Positions 50,216 through 59,843 of a stretch of DNA of 64,000 nucleotides are shown here, piece after piece. The position numbers and the translations under genes were made by a program. Each line of letters opens with the position of its first letter. The first letter of the stretch is position 1. Origin of the DNA: an uncultured Oscillospiraceae bacterium (GTDB lineage: Bacteria; Bacillota; Clostridia; Oscillospirales; Oscillospiraceae); NCBI GenBank assembly GCA_944385035.1, contig CALWVV010000010.1:1-64000 (forward strand), given 5' to 3'. A model generated the notes under the pieces. That model saw only the letters and a list, made by a program, of their open reading frames with translations, was not told the origin of the DNA and searched no databases.

Positions 50216-51064
50216 GTGAAAAAGTATGAAATCGCAAAGAAAAAGACGCTAACCGCTGAAATCAGTCAGATTTCGGTGTATGCGCCTCTGGTGGCTGCCA
50301 AAGCCAAGGCGGGCCAGTTCATCATTCTCCGTGTGGATGAAGAGGGTGAGCGGATTCCTCTGACCATCTCCAGTGCGGAGAACGATTTGGTTACCGTGAT
50401 TTTCCAAAAGATCGGCGGCACTACCCTGGCCCTGGATGAGCTTCAGGAGGGGGATTGCCTGCATGATTTTGTGGGCCCTCTGGGTGTCCCCACCCACGTG
50501 GAGGATCTGGGTCGGGTGGCTGTGCTGGGCGGCGGCTTGGGCTGTGCCATTGCACTGCCGGTGGCCCGCGCCCTGCATGAGGCGGGCAACCAGGTGGACC
50601 TGATCGGCGGCTTTAAGACGAAGGACATCGTCATCCTGGAGGAAGAGATGAGCAAGGCCTGCACCGACCTGCACATCTGCACCGATGACGGTACCTATGG
50701 CTATCATGGCTTTGTCACCGGCAAGCTGGAGGAGCTTATTCAGAGCGGGGTCAAGTTTGACCACGTCTTTGCCATCGGCCCTCTGCTGATGATGAAGTTT
50801 GCCTGCAAGCTGACTGAGAAGTACAACATCCCCACCACCGTGAGCATGAACCCCATTATGATCGACGGTACCGGCATGTGCGGCTGCTGCCGCCTCACCG
50901 TGGACGGCGAGGTGAAGTTTGCCTGTGTGGACGGCCCTGACTTTGACGGCCACAAGGTGGACTTTGACGAGGTCATCGCCCGGAACAATACCTATAAGGA
51001 GCAGGAGGCCAAGGCGAAGGAGAAGCACCTGTGCCGCCTGGGAGGAGGTGCCATGAATGGCTAA
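50216..51064 (+). CDS. nfnA: NfnA: NADH-dependent ferredoxin:NADP+ oxidoreductase, small subunit
   Basis: 282 residues with FAD and NAD binding domains of the PyrK/ferredoxin-NADP reductase type (GERIPLTISS, GGGLGCAIALPVARAL) and a C-terminal [2Fe-2S] site MCGCCRL...FACVDGP (four Cys). With NfnB it makes the electron-bifurcating transhydrogenase that couples reduced ferredoxin plus NADH to 2 NADP+. GTG start 8 nt after AAGGAGG; it overlaps nfnB by 8 nt. The same architecture is found in sulfide dehydrogenase alone, so the pairing with nfnB decides. Confidence 0.9.
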   Translation: MKKYEIAKKKTLTAEISQISVYAPLVAAKAKAGQFIILRVDEEGERIPLTISSAENDLVTVIFQKIGGTTLALDELQEGDCLHDFVGPLGVPTHVEDLGRVAVLGGGLGCAIALPVARALHEAGNQVDLIGGFKTKDIVILEEEMSKACTDLHICTDDGTYGYHGFVTGKLEELIQSGVKFDHVFAIGPLLMMKFACKLTEKYNIPTTVSMNPIMIDGTGMCGCCRLTVDGEVKFACVDGPDFDGHKVDFDEVIARNNTYKEQEAKAKEKHLCRLGGGAMNG

Positions 51065-52442
51065 TATGCAGATGAACAAGACCCCCATGCCTGAGCAGGA
51101 CCCCAATGTGCGCAACCGCAACTTTGAGGAAGTTGCCCTGGGCTATACCCTGGAGCAGGCGCAGAACGAGGCCCAGCGCTGCCTGAACTGCAAGAACAAG
51201 CCCTGTGTCAGCGGCTGTCCCGTGGGCATCCCCATTCCGGAATTTGTGGGCAAGGTGGCCGAGGGTGACCTGGCCGGGGCCTATCAGCTCCTGTCCGATG
51301 CCAACGCCCTGCCCGCCATCTCCGGCCGTGTCTGCCCCCAGGAGACCCAGTGCGAGGGCAAGTGCGTCCGGGGCATCAAGGGTGAGCCCGTGTCCATCGG
51401 CCGCATCGAGCGTTTCGTGGCCGACTGGGCGGCAGAGAACGGCCTGGCCAATGTGGCCACCGCCCCCAAGAATGGCCACAAGGTGGCAGTCATTGGCTCC
51501 GGCCCTGCCGGACTGACCTGTGCCGGGGAGCTGGCCCGCATGGGCTATGAGGTCTCTGTGTTCGAGGCATTCCACACCCCCGGCGGTGTGCTGAGCTATG
51601 GCATCCCCGAGTTCCGTCTGCCCAAGGCCATTGTCAAGCGTGAGGTGGCCAACCTGGAGAAGATGGGCGTTGATATCGAGCTCAACATGGTCATCGGCAA
51701 GGTGCTCACCATCCCCGAGCTCTTTGAGCGGGGTTACGAGGCGGTGTTCATCGGTTCCGGCGCGGGCCTGCCCATGTTTATGAAGATCCCCGGCGAGTCC
51801 CTCATCGGCGTCTACTCTGCCAACGAGTACCTCACCCGTATCAACCTGATGAAGGCCTACAAGGAAGGGGCGGAGACCCCCATCCTCCACAACAAGAAAG
51901 TGGCCGTGGTAGGCGGCGGCAACGTGGCCATGGACGCGGCCCGGTGTGCCAAGCGCCTGGGTGCTGATGTGCACATTGTCTACCGCCGCTCGGAGGCTGA
52001 GCTCCCCGCCCGTGCGGAGGAGGTCCACCACGCCAAAGAAGAGGGCATTGTCTTTGACCTGCTCACCAATCCGGTATCCATTGAGGGTGACGAGACAGGT
52101 CATGTCCAGTCCATCACCTGTGTGAAGATGGAGCTGGGTGAGCCGGACGAGTCCGGCCGCCGCCGTCCTGTGGTGATGGAAGGCAGCGAGTTCAAGATGG
52201 AAGTGGATGCTGTCATCATGGCTCTGGGCACCAAGGCCAACCAGATGAGCTACGGCGGCACCCCCGGACTGGAGCAGACCCGGAAGGGCTGCGTAGCCGC
52301 CGATGAGAACGGCTGCACCTCCTGCCCCAACATCTTTGCCGGTGGTGACGCTGCTACCGGCGCCGCCACGGTCATCCTGGCCATGGGCGCGGGCAAGCAC
52401 GCGGCCAAGTCCATTGACCAGTACATCAAGAGCAAGCAGTAA
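51057..52442 (+). CDS. nfnB: NfnB: NADH-dependent ferredoxin:NADP+ oxidoreductase, large subunit
   Basis: 461 residues related to the glutamate synthase small subunit. An N-terminal domain has two [4Fe-4S] sites (CLNCKNKPCVSGCPVG and CPQETQCEGKC), followed by FAD (GSGPAGLTCAGELARMG) and NADPH (GGGNVAMDAARCAKRLG) domains. No glutamate synthase large subunit lies nearby, and nfnA overlaps its start, so the Nfn assignment is preferred over GltD. Balances NADH, NADPH and ferredoxin in butyrate-forming fermentation. Confidence 0.92.
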   Translation: MANMQMNKTPMPEQDPNVRNRNFEEVALGYTLEQAQNEAQRCLNCKNKPCVSGCPVGIPIPEFVGKVAEGDLAGAYQLLSDANALPAISGRVCPQETQCEGKCVRGIKGEPVSIGRIERFVADWAAENGLANVATAPKNGHKVAVIGSGPAGLTCAGELARMGYEVSVFEAFHTPGGVLSYGIPEFRLPKAIVKREVANLEKMGVDIELNMVIGKVLTIPELFERGYEAVFIGSGAGLPMFMKIPGESLIGVYSANEYLTRINLMKAYKEGAETPILHNKKVAVVGGGNVAMDAARCAKRLGADVHIVYRRSEAELPARAEEVHHAKEEGIVFDLLTNPVSIEGDETGHVQSITCVKMELGEPDESGRRRPVVMEGSEFKMEVDAVIMALGTKANQMSYGGTPGLEQTRKGCVAADENGCTSCPNIFAGGDAATGAATVILAMGAGKHAAKSIDQYIKSKQ

Positions 52443-52454
52443 GAGGAAACAAAC

Positions 52455-52484
52455 AGCGCCGCATGGTTTTTCATGCGGCGCTGA
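52455..52484 (+). terminator. Hairpin after nfnB, terminator-like
   Basis: CAGCGCCGCATG / CATGCGGCGCTG (52455-52466 with 52473-52484). The T-run is absent after the stem, so efficiency is uncertain. Confidence 0.5.
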
Positions 52485-52544
52485 CCATTTCAGTCCGGTT
52501 TTTGGGACTGTTTCCGGGGTAGCATTGGTGCAGGAGGAAGGAAC

Positions 52545-53423
52545 ATGGTTTATTTGGAAGAATTTCAGCTGCCCAATGAGGAGCAGCAGGCCCGCTTTTT
52601 GGCCGGTGACAGCGAGAACAAGCGTACCTGTTACGGCAGCCGCTATCCCTTCGGGCTCTTTCTGAACCGGGTGGTGCCCCCATTGAAGCTGGAGGAAATC
52701 ACCATATTCTGCGGCGGCAACGGGAGTGGAAAAACCACCATTTTGAACCTGATGGGAGAGAAGCTGGGGCTGGAACGAAAGGCAGTGTTCAACCGCAGCT
52801 CCTTTTTCGAACGTTACCTTGCCCTGTGCGATATGAAAGTCAGCCGCAGCTTTACCCCGCAAGTGCAGTCGGGGAGCAAGGTCATTACCAGCGATGATGT
52901 TTTTGACTATCTGCTGGACCTTCGCTGTATCAATGAGAACATCGATACCCGGCGCCGAGAGCTTTTGGAGGAGTATACGGACGCCCGGTACGCCAATTTT
53001 CAAATGCGTTCGCTGGAGGATGTGGACCGGCTGCGGCAGGTGGTGGAGGCCCAGCGCCGCAGCGGCTCTCAGTACGTGAAACGCCGCATGATGAAGGACA
53101 TACCGGGAAAATCCAACGGGGAGAGCGCGTTTCTCTATTTCACACGGGAAATCCAGGAGGACAGCCTCTATCTGCTGGACGAGCCGGAAAACAGCCTGTC
53201 GCCCCAGCTCCAGCAGGAGCTGATGCGCTTTCTATTGGACTGCGTCCGTTTTTACCGCTGCCAGTTTGTCATTTCTACCCATTCTCCCTTTTTGCTGTCG
53301 ATGCCCAGGGCCAGGATTTACGATTTGGATGGTGATCCTGTGGCGGTGCGGCCGTGGACCCAGCTGGAGCATGTGCGGATCTATCACGAGTTTTTCAAAG
53401 CGCATGAACATGAGTTTACATAA
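52545..53423 (+). CDS. AAA (ABC-like) ATPase of the Rad50/RecF type, function unknown
   Basis: 292 residues. Walker A GGNGSGKTTILNLM at about residue 58; ABC-like Walker B LYLLDEPENSLSP; a late His-switch region VISTHSPFLLSMP. A helical insertion of about 100 residues lies between. This layout is that of OLD/AAA_21-type ATPases, not of a transporter (no membrane partner). No partner nuclease or toxin gene lies next to it. Ribosome site AGGAAGGAA. Role not evident. Confidence 0.85.
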   Translation: MVYLEEFQLPNEEQQARFLAGDSENKRTCYGSRYPFGLFLNRVVPPLKLEEITIFCGGNGSGKTTILNLMGEKLGLERKAVFNRSSFFERYLALCDMKVSRSFTPQVQSGSKVITSDDVFDYLLDLRCINENIDTRRRELLEEYTDARYANFQMRSLEDVDRLRQVVEAQRRSGSQYVKRRMMKDIPGKSNGESAFLYFTREIQEDSLYLLDEPENSLSPQLQQELMRFLLDCVRFYRCQFVISTHSPFLLSMPRARIYDLDGDPVAVRPWTQLEHVRIYHEFFKAHEHEFT

Positions 53424-53459
53424 AAATGCCTCCGTTCTCAGAAGAGAACGGAGGCATTT
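53424..53459. terminator. Bidirectional terminator between AAA ATPase and GNAT genes
   Basis: Perfect 16-base stem AAATGCCTCCGTTCTC with its complement (53424-53439 and 53444-53459), A-run and T-run on the flanks. Confidence 0.9.
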
Positions 53460-53462
53460 CCG

Positions 53463-53723
53463 TTAGTTCTGGGAGTGCTGTTCCAGCCATCGGACGGCAT
53501 AGGAACAGGTGGCTTCTGCCTGCCCGCCGTTTTCCTTGATCTGATCCAGCGCGGCCTGAACCAGCTGTCCCGCCGCGCCCTGGCCCCGGAGGGAGGGGGC
53601 AACAAAGGTATGGTCAATGGTGTATACGCCAGGTTCGGTCATGGGGAAGGTGATTTCGGCAATCAGTTTGCCGGAATCGTCCAGAGCGTAGATGCGGGTG
53701 GTTTCACGGGTCAGTTCCATCAT
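53463..53723 (-). CDS. Small GNAT-family N-acetyltransferase
   Basis: 86 residues, consisting of the short GNAT form: acetyl-CoA binding loop RGQGAAGQLVQ and VAPSLRG before it. Small stand-alone GNATs of this type (YjdJ or NATD1-like) have no clear substrate. The ATG at 53723 is taken because GAGGGG lies 7 nt before it; three more Met codons upstream are possible starts. Confidence 0.85.
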   Translation of the reverse strand: MMELTRETTRIYALDDSGKLIAEITFPMTEPGVYTIDHTFVAPSLRGQGAAGQLVQAALDQIKENGGQAEATCSYAVRWLEQHSQN

Positions 53724-53763
53724 AACGATCCCCCTCATCATAATGAGAGTACTCTATTTTGGC

Positions 53764-54012
53764 TTACGTTGATTTTGAAATGAGATGTTTTGCGTATTCA
53801 TAATCCTTCTTATGAACATAGATTTTGTACTCATAGGAGCGATCAGAATCCGTCCGCAGCGAACCTCGGCTGGTTCGTTGGCTGGAATTTTGAAGATTTG
53901 TCGTTTTAATTTTATAATCGATGTCATTTGCACTGAGGATCGCACGGATAGCTGCCTGCCGCTCCATTGACAGCGTCAAAATCAATTCTCTGCGGTTCAA
54001 AATGGTTACCAT
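53764..54012 (-). CDS. Hypothetical basic/polar protein of 82 residues
   Basis: Starts MVTILNRRELILTLSMERQA and ends EYKIYVHKKDYEYAKHLISK. The N-terminal and C-terminal thirds could form a ferredoxin-like alpha/beta fold; the middle is polar and Ser/Arg-rich. Related to short proteins of unknown function in Clostridia, as I judge from style only. The ATG at 54012 has GGAGGT 7 nt upstream. Convergent context gives no clue. Confidence 0.7.
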   Translation of the reverse strand: MVTILNRRELILTLSMERQAAIRAILSANDIDYKIKTTNLQNSSQRTSRGSLRTDSDRSYEYKIYVHKKDYEYAKHLISKST

Positions 54013-54111
54013 AGAAAGCACCTCCCGATTGTCCGATCACATTTGCTGTTTTATGAGATATTGGCAAAGGGAGAAGATGTGCTGTTGAAAGCGGGCAAAC
54101 AGGCGGAACGA

Positions 54112-55893
54112 TCATTTGACCCGCAGCCGTTTCGCCAGCTCCCCATCCGGGGCGACCTGGGCCGTCTCATAAGTGGTGTAAATGACCATGCCCGGCCGGG
54201 CTCCGCCGGGCTTTTTTACATAGCGCACCGGGGTGTAGTCCACCGGGACCTTGCCGCTGTCCCGGCCTTGGGAGAACCAGGCGGCCAGTATGGCGGCCTC
54301 ATTGAGACTTTGTAGGTCCGGCTGGCCGCCGTCCGTCCACAGGATGACATGGGAGCCGTGAATCTTCTGGGTGTGGAACCAGATGTCGTTCTTTCCGGCC
54401 AGCTTACAGGTGAGCAGGTCATTTTGGGTGTTGTTTTTGCCCACGGAAATGCGCATGCCCGTGGAGGAGCGAAACTCCATGGGTTTGGAGGCAAGACGTT
54501 TCGTTCGCTCTCTGGCTTTGCCCTGCCGGCGAAGGTAGCCGGTGTCGGTAAGCTCCTGCCGGATTTCCAAAAGGTCCCGTTCTCCTTCGGCCAGGGCGAT
54601 GGACTCCAGCACGCTGTTCAGATAGTCCAGCTCCTTGCGGCCCTTTTCCAACTGAATGGTGAGCATGGCCTCGGCGGTTTTGGCCTTGTTGTAGTCCTTG
54701 TAATATTTGGCGGCATTTTGCTGAGGGGTGAGGAGGGGGTCCAGCTTGATGTCAATTTCCTTCCCCTCTGGATCATAAAAGTCCACCGCCCGCAGCCGGG
54801 TCATGCCCCGCTCCATCTGATAGAAGTTGCTGGTGATGATGTCACCCAGCTCCCGCAGCCGGTCCCGGTCCAGGGTGGCGGTAAGCTCCTTTTCCTGGTT
54901 GGCAATTTTCCGCCGGGTACGGTCCCTGGCATTGCTGACCGAGCGGATGAGGTCCTGGCCTTTTTGTTTCACCCGGTCCAGCCGTTCCCGCTGCTCATAG
55001 AACGAATCCAGAAGCTGGGAGAAGGAGGGCTGAGGCTCTGCCTGAGCGGCCCCCTCATATTGCAAAATAGGGAGGAACGTAAAGTCCTTTGCCCGCCCAT
55101 CCATTGAGATCAGAGTGGGTGTATAGGAGTTTTCCCTTATAAGTTTCTGCAGCATTTCCACCTGATCCAGCAGCCGTGCACGGCCCTGCGGCCCCATAAG
55201 ATGAAGGCGTGCATCGGTCTCTCCCCCCGCGCGGTAGGCCAGTTCCCGGCAGATGAGCGGGGAGAGACCGCCAAAGGTATCCAGCAGCCAGCGATCGGCC
55301 TGACTCTCTTCCGGGGCCTGGGCCAGGAGCTGCTCCAGCTTTTCCCGGTCCAACGCCAGTGGGTCAGCCTTGGACTGCGCAGGGGGAAGGCGGTAAAACA
55401 TCCCCGGCTGAAGGATGCGGCCCATCTGTCCCGTATGGGGATCCAGGCCGGAGTCCACCCTGCGGATGCAATCCAAAATCCGTCCGTCTCCATCCAAAAG
55501 AAGCAGGTTTGACTTATGGGTGATGGCTTCCAGCACCAGGGCACGTTCTACCCGGTCCCCCAGTTCATTGAGCGCCTCAAAGCGGAACCGTGCCACCCGT
55601 TCCAGCGGGACCTGCTCCACCGTTAAAAGCCTGGCTCCGGACAGGTGCTTTCGCAGGAGCATACAGAACATAGGGGGCTTGTCCGGGTTTTCCAGGGTGA
55701 GCTGGGTGAGATGGGCCCTGGGCTGGGCAGGGTTGGCGGAGAGAAGAAGGCGCACATTCCCCTGGACAGGGGAGCGCAGGGCCAGTACGATCTCATCCCG
55801 GCCGGGCTGATAGATTTTATCCACCTTTGCCCCCGCCAGGGCGGTATTGAGTTCGGATATGACGCCGGACAGACAAAGTGCGTCCAATGGCAT
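54112..55893 (-). CDS. rqcH: RqcH (NFACT family) ribosome-associated quality control factor
   Basis: 593 residues: N-terminal NFACT-N (MPLDALCLSGVISELNTALA, AGAKVDKIYQPGRDEIVLAL), HhH region, coiled coil (about residues 280-440) and NFACT-R domain (GMRISVGKNNTQNDLLTCKL, FHTQKIHGSHVIL). RqcH/Rqc2 proteins bind obstructed large ribosomal subunits and add C-terminal alanine tails to stalled peptides. In older annotation it appears as fibronectin-binding protein. ATG preceded by GAGGTG. It follows mrnC by 17 nt in the same direction. Confidence 0.94.
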   Translation of the reverse strand: MPLDALCLSGVISELNTALAGAKVDKIYQPGRDEIVLALRSPVQGNVRLLLSANPAQPRAHLTQLTLENPDKPPMFCMLLRKHLSGARLLTVEQVPLERVARFRFEALNELGDRVERALVLEAITHKSNLLLLDGDGRILDCIRRVDSGLDPHTGQMGRILQPGMFYRLPPAQSKADPLALDREKLEQLLAQAPEESQADRWLLDTFGGLSPLICRELAYRAGGETDARLHLMGPQGRARLLDQVEMLQKLIRENSYTPTLISMDGRAKDFTFLPILQYEGAAQAEPQPSFSQLLDSFYEQRERLDRVKQKGQDLIRSVSNARDRTRRKIANQEKELTATLDRDRLRELGDIITSNFYQMERGMTRLRAVDFYDPEGKEIDIKLDPLLTPQQNAAKYYKDYNKAKTAEAMLTIQLEKGRKELDYLNSVLESIALAEGERDLLEIRQELTDTGYLRRQGKARERTKRLASKPMEFRSSTGMRISVGKNNTQNDLLTCKLAGKNDIWFHTQKIHGSHVILWTDGGQPDLQSLNEAAILAAWFSQGRDSGKVPVDYTPVRYVKKPGGARPGMVIYTTYETAQVAPDGELAKRLRVK

Positions 55894-55910
55894 GAGTGAT
55901 CACCTCAAAC

Positions 55911-56330
55911 TTATGGGTTTTGATGGAGCTCCTGGTCCATCATGTAGTGAAACAGCTCATTGAGCCGCTCCGTCCGGCCCTGGAGATAGAGCCATCCAAA
56001 CAGAGCCTCCAGCCCGGTAGCTGCCTGATAGTCTCCCCGGCTGGCCGCCTTGGGGATGGAATGGGGGGCCGTGTTTCGCCCGCGGCGGAATACGTCCTCC
56101 TCCTCCTGGGAGAGGAGAGGGAGGATGCGCTGAAGCAGCCGGGCCTGGGCGGGGGCGGCCACATACTGTACCGTGGCGCGGTGCAGATCCTTTGCCTTGG
56201 CCTTGCCCTGAAGGATCAGCCAAGAGCGGACCATTACCTCAAATACGCTGTCTCCCAGATGGGCCAGCCCAAGGGAGGAAAGGGACAACAGGGCGTCCCG
56301 TTCCAGGTCCAGATGAAAGAAATCGGTCAT
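55911..56330 (-). CDS. mrnC: Mini-ribonuclease 3 (MrnC)
   Basis: 139 residues: an RNase III domain without a double-stranded-RNA-binding domain. AHLGDSVFEVMVRSWLI holds the catalytic Asp27 region, and a second acidic set (ATGLEALFGWLYLQG, with Glu) completes the site. In B. subtilis it matures 23S rRNA. It lies just before rqcH and has its own promoter, so ribosome maturation and quality control are paired here. GGAGG precedes the ATG. Confidence 0.93.
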   Translation of the reverse strand: MTDFFHLDLERDALLSLSSLGLAHLGDSVFEVMVRSWLILQGKAKAKDLHRATVQYVAAPAQARLLQRILPLLSQEEEDVFRRGRNTAPHSIPKAASRGDYQAATGLEALFGWLYLQGRTERLNELFHYMMDQELHQNP

Positions 56331-56365
56331 GAAAAGACCTCCATTTTGCTTTAAAAGTAACTTTT

Positions 56366-56394
56366 ATCATAGCATAGTTCCCGAAAAATGGCAA
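56366..56394 (-). promoter_or_regulatory. Promoter of mrnC-rqcH
   Basis: Minus strand TTGCCA (56389-56394), 17-nt spacer, TATGAT (56366-56371), about 36 nt before the mrnC start. Confidence 0.7.
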
Positions 56395-56482
56395 GGGAGG
56401 CGGTAAGCAGCAAGGAGCGCTTGAAAAATAGGGCATATCGTGGTATTCTAAGTCGAACAGGAGGGGAAGGAGGAGAATGTCC

Positions 56483-58774
56483 ATGCGGGTGCTGGCGACA
56501 GGGGCATTTTCCTTTTCTGCCTCCATTTTTGCCGCTGTCTATTTGGAGCTGGATGAGCTGCTGCTGCCTCTTGCGGCGGGGAGTGCGCTTGCGGCGGCAG
56601 TGGCAGCCTTTGCTTTGGGAAAATGGCCCATGGCTCAGCAGCGTCTGGTTTTGATCTCCTTTGGACTTGTGATCGGCTTTCTTTGGACCTGGGCCTATAC
56701 CCAGCTGTGTTTTCAGCCTGCGGTCACGCTGGACAACCGGACGGTAGTACTCTATGCTACGGTAACCGATTACCCGCAAAAGGCTTCTTATGGCGGCTAC
56801 ACCCTGCCTGCACGGGTGGAGGCAGATGGCCTCATACGTCCGCTTGCGGTTCTTTATGTGGATGAGCAGGGAGCGAATCTGCGGCCTGGAGATGAAATCA
56901 CCACGGTGGCTCACTGCACTTTGGCAGACCGTACCTTTTCCGGAGAGGAGATCACCTACTACACCGCCAAAGGTATTTTCCTGCAGGGTGAGGCCTATGG
57001 ACGTCTGGAGGTTGACCGTCCGGACCGGATTGCGGTCCAATACTGGCCTGCAGTGATGGCAAGGGCCCTGAAAGAAGGCATTGTCCGCGCCTTTCCAACG
57101 AAGGAGGCAGGCATTGTCCAGGGAATCGTGACCGGAAACCGGGACAATCTTACCGATGCCTTTACCAGTTCTTTGCAGCGGGTGGGAATGAGCCATACGG
57201 TGGCGGTGTCCGGAATGCATCTGGCTTTTCTGGCCCAACTATTGGTTACCCTGCGGGGCAGAGGGCGGCGGTCCACTGCGGTACTGACCATTGTGTGGGC
57301 GGTGGTGTTTAGCGCGCTGTGCGGACATACCCCTTCTGTGGACCGGGCGGCCATGATGATCGTGCTGCTCCAGATCGCGCCTCTTTTGAACCGGGAGCGG
57401 GATCTTCCCACCTCCCTGAGCGCTGCCCTGATGGTGCTGCTGTTTCTCAATCCCTTCGCGGCGACCCACACCGGACTTCAGCTCTCTTTTGCGGCAGTGG
57501 CGGGAATCGCACTGGTCTCCGACCAGATTCAGGACTGGCTTCTGGGCAAGCTGCATTTGAACAAATGGCCGAAGAGCGGGGTAAGAAGGCGTTTGGAGAA
57601 GATTCCCCGTTTCGGTGTTTCCACCCTGTCGGCCACTCTGGGAGCATCGGTGTTAACGGTGCCTCTGGTGGCAGCCTATTTTAATACCTGTTCCCTCATT
57701 TCCCCTTTGGCGAACCTGCTGACCCTCTGGGCGGTGGGCTTCATTTTTGTGGGCGGGCTGCTGGTGGGGACGGTGTCCATCGTTCTGCCGGGGCTGGGAC
57801 AGATCCTGGCTCTGCCGGTGATAGGACTTGTGCGGTATGTGGAAGGCGTGGTCAGGCTGCTGGCCATTCCCAATGTATCTGCTTTGTCCATGGAGTGTTT
57901 GCTTTACCGGGGATGGATCGTTTTTGTCTATCTGTTGCTGCTGGCAGCGCTCATTTGTAAAGGAAAAAAGAGATTGGGAATTCCCCTGTACGCAAGTGTC
58001 TTTACCTTGTCCCTGTCCATGATTGCCGTTGGAATCAACGCCCGAATGGGAGATATGCATGTGGCGGTTCTGGATGTGGGACAGGGTCAGAGCGTGGCGC
58101 TGAGTCAGAAGAACCTCTTTGCTCTGGTTGATTGCGGCGGCAGTGGGCAGGAAAACGCCGGCGATGTTGCCGCCGACTATTTTCAAACCCGCGGGATAAG
58201 CCGGCTGGATTTCCTGATCCTGACCCATCTCCATGATGACCATGCCAATGGGGTCCCACGCCTGTTGGAGCGCTTGAAGGTGGAGAACATTCTCCTGCCG
58301 GAGGAGGACAGTCCCCTGTTGGACGAGATTCTCAAGCTGGCCCAGGAGAAGAACATTGCAGTGCACAGGGTGACCGAGGACCTGTGCATTGAGACCGAGG
58401 ACAGTCAGACCCTCAAGGTTTATGCGCCGGTGGAGGAGACCGGGGAGACCAATGAGCGGGGCCTTTCCATCCTGGCGGATGGGGAAAGCTTCCGAACGCT
58501 CATTACCGGAGATATGGGCGGGACAGGAGAAGAAAATCTCCTGAAGCTTGCCGGCTTACCCCAGGCAGAGGTGCTGGTAGCCGGTCACCACGGCTCGAAT
58601 ACCTCCACCACCCAGGCACTGCTGGATGCCATAAAGCCGGAGTATGCACTCATTTCCGTGGGAGAGGGCAATCTCTACGGTCACCCTGCCCAGGAGACTC
58701 TGGAACGGTTGGAAGCAGCAGGGGCGGAGGTATACCGCACCGATTGGAACGGAACCATAGAAATCAGGAAATAA
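56483..58774 (+). CDS. comEC: DNA internalisation competence protein ComEC/Rec2
   Basis: 763 residues. N-terminal membrane segments and DUF4131 domain (about 1-180), Competence domain (about 190-490, GMSHTVAVSGMHLAFL, then many helices), and a C-terminal metallo-beta-lactamase domain with LTHLHDDHANG and HHGSNTSTTQ. Imports single-stranded DNA across the membrane in natural transformation. comEA is not beside it; the following genes holA and rnmV are the usual neighbours in Clostridia. The ATG at 56483 lies 7 nt after AAGGAGG; the one at 56477 is too close. Confidence 0.93.
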   Translation: MRVLATGAFSFSASIFAAVYLELDELLLPLAAGSALAAAVAAFALGKWPMAQQRLVLISFGLVIGFLWTWAYTQLCFQPAVTLDNRTVVLYATVTDYPQKASYGGYTLPARVEADGLIRPLAVLYVDEQGANLRPGDEITTVAHCTLADRTFSGEEITYYTAKGIFLQGEAYGRLEVDRPDRIAVQYWPAVMARALKEGIVRAFPTKEAGIVQGIVTGNRDNLTDAFTSSLQRVGMSHTVAVSGMHLAFLAQLLVTLRGRGRRSTAVLTIVWAVVFSALCGHTPSVDRAAMMIVLLQIAPLLNRERDLPTSLSAALMVLLFLNPFAATHTGLQLSFAAVAGIALVSDQIQDWLLGKLHLNKWPKSGVRRRLEKIPRFGVSTLSATLGASVLTVPLVAAYFNTCSLISPLANLLTLWAVGFIFVGGLLVGTVSIVLPGLGQILALPVIGLVRYVEGVVRLLAIPNVSALSMECLLYRGWIVFVYLLLLAALICKGKKRLGIPLYASVFTLSLSMIAVGINARMGDMHVAVLDVGQGQSVALSQKNLFALVDCGGSGQENAGDVAADYFQTRGISRLDFLILTHLHDDHANGVPRLLERLKVENILLPEEDSPLLDEILKLAQEKNIAVHRVTEDLCIETEDSQTLKVYAPVEETGETNERGLSILADGESFRTLITGDMGGTGEENLLKLAGLPQAEVLVAGHHGSNTSTTQALLDAIKPEYALISVGEGNLYGHPAQETLERLEAAGAEVYRTDWNGTIEIRK

Positions 58775-58789
58775 CAGGAGGACGTGCCT

Positions 58790-59833
58790 ATGCCGCCCAA
58801 AGGAAAGCCGGATACTGCCGGTTACCAAAAGCTGAAAAAAGATCTGTCCGGCAAGAATCCGGGGCAGTTATATATTTTCCACGGGGAGGAGACCTACCTT
58901 CGGGACCACTACCTGGGCAGGCTGCGGGAGATGCTGCTGTCTGGAGGGATGGGGGAATTTAATCTCCATGAGATTGCCGCCAAAGATATGTCGCCCCATG
59001 CCTTAGAGGAGGCGGTGGATTGTCTGCCCATGATGGCCGAGCGTACCCTCATCCAGGTCACAGACTATGACCTCTTTAAAGCAGGGGAGAAGGACCGTGA
59101 GGAATATATCCATATCCTTTCTCAGCTGCCGGAGTACTGCTGTGTGGTGTTTGTCTATGATCTCATTGATTATAAGGGAGATGCCCGAACCAAGCTGGCT
59201 GCCGCTTTGAAGGCCCACGGGACGGTGGTCAACTTCATCCGCCAGGACCAGGGGGATCTGGTGGACTGGGTGCGCCGGCGGTTCCATGCCCTGGGCAAGG
59301 AGATCGACTCCCGGTTGGCTCTGGACCTCATCTTCCTGTGCGGAGACCTTATGCATAACCTCATTGGGGAGATTGAGAAGATTGCAGCTTATGCCAAAGG
59401 CCCCCATATCACCTGGGGAGATATTGAGGCAGTGGCCACGCCCCAGCTGGATACGGTGGTCTTCCGTATGACCGATGCCATCGGCGAGGGTCAATTTGAT
59501 AAGGCTATGGGGGTGCTGGGAGAGCTCTTCCAAATGCAGGAGGCCCCCATTAAGATCATGTGGTCTCTGGGCCGGCAGATGCGTCAGCTCTACTCCGCCC
59601 GCCTGGCTCTGGAGCGGGGAAAAGGGACAGAGTTTGTGGCCGGACTTTGGAACCTGAAGCCCTATCCGGCAGATAAGCTGGTGCGCAGTGCCAAACGCTT
59701 CAGCCTTCCCTGGTGCCGCCGGGCGGTGGTGCGCTGCGGCCAGGTGGATTTGGCCATGAAGTCTACCGGACAGGACGGGAAGGAGCTGCTCACCGGCCTT
59801 ATGTTGGAGCTGGCCAACCCTGTGAAGAAGTGA
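58790..59833 (+). CDS. holA: DNA polymerase III subunit delta
   Basis: 347 residues. Delta subunit of the clamp loader, opening the sliding clamp. AAA-like fold with LYIFHGEETYLRDHYL at the N terminus (no functional Walker A, as usual for delta), and the C-terminal collar domain (MWSLGRQMRQLYSARLAL). The ATG at 58790 is 8 nt after AGGAGG; the GTG at 58784 is too near. Follows comEC by 15 nt. Confidence 0.92.
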   Translation: MPPKGKPDTAGYQKLKKDLSGKNPGQLYIFHGEETYLRDHYLGRLREMLLSGGMGEFNLHEIAAKDMSPHALEEAVDCLPMMAERTLIQVTDYDLFKAGEKDREEYIHILSQLPEYCCVVFVYDLIDYKGDARTKLAAALKAHGTVVNFIRQDQGDLVDWVRRRFHALGKEIDSRLALDLIFLCGDLMHNLIGEIEKIAAYAKGPHITWGDIEAVATPQLDTVVFRMTDAIGEGQFDKAMGVLGELFQMQEAPIKIMWSLGRQMRQLYSARLALERGKGTEFVAGLWNLKPYPADKLVRSAKRFSLPWCRRAVVRCGQVDLAMKSTGQDGKELLTGLMLELANPVKK

Positions 59834-59843
59834 GGAAGCCGCT

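Noticed and set aside
51057-52442. Glutamate synthase small subunit (GltD)
   Set aside because: The sequence could be called GltD, but the overlap with an NfnA-type gene and lack of gltB favour NfnB.
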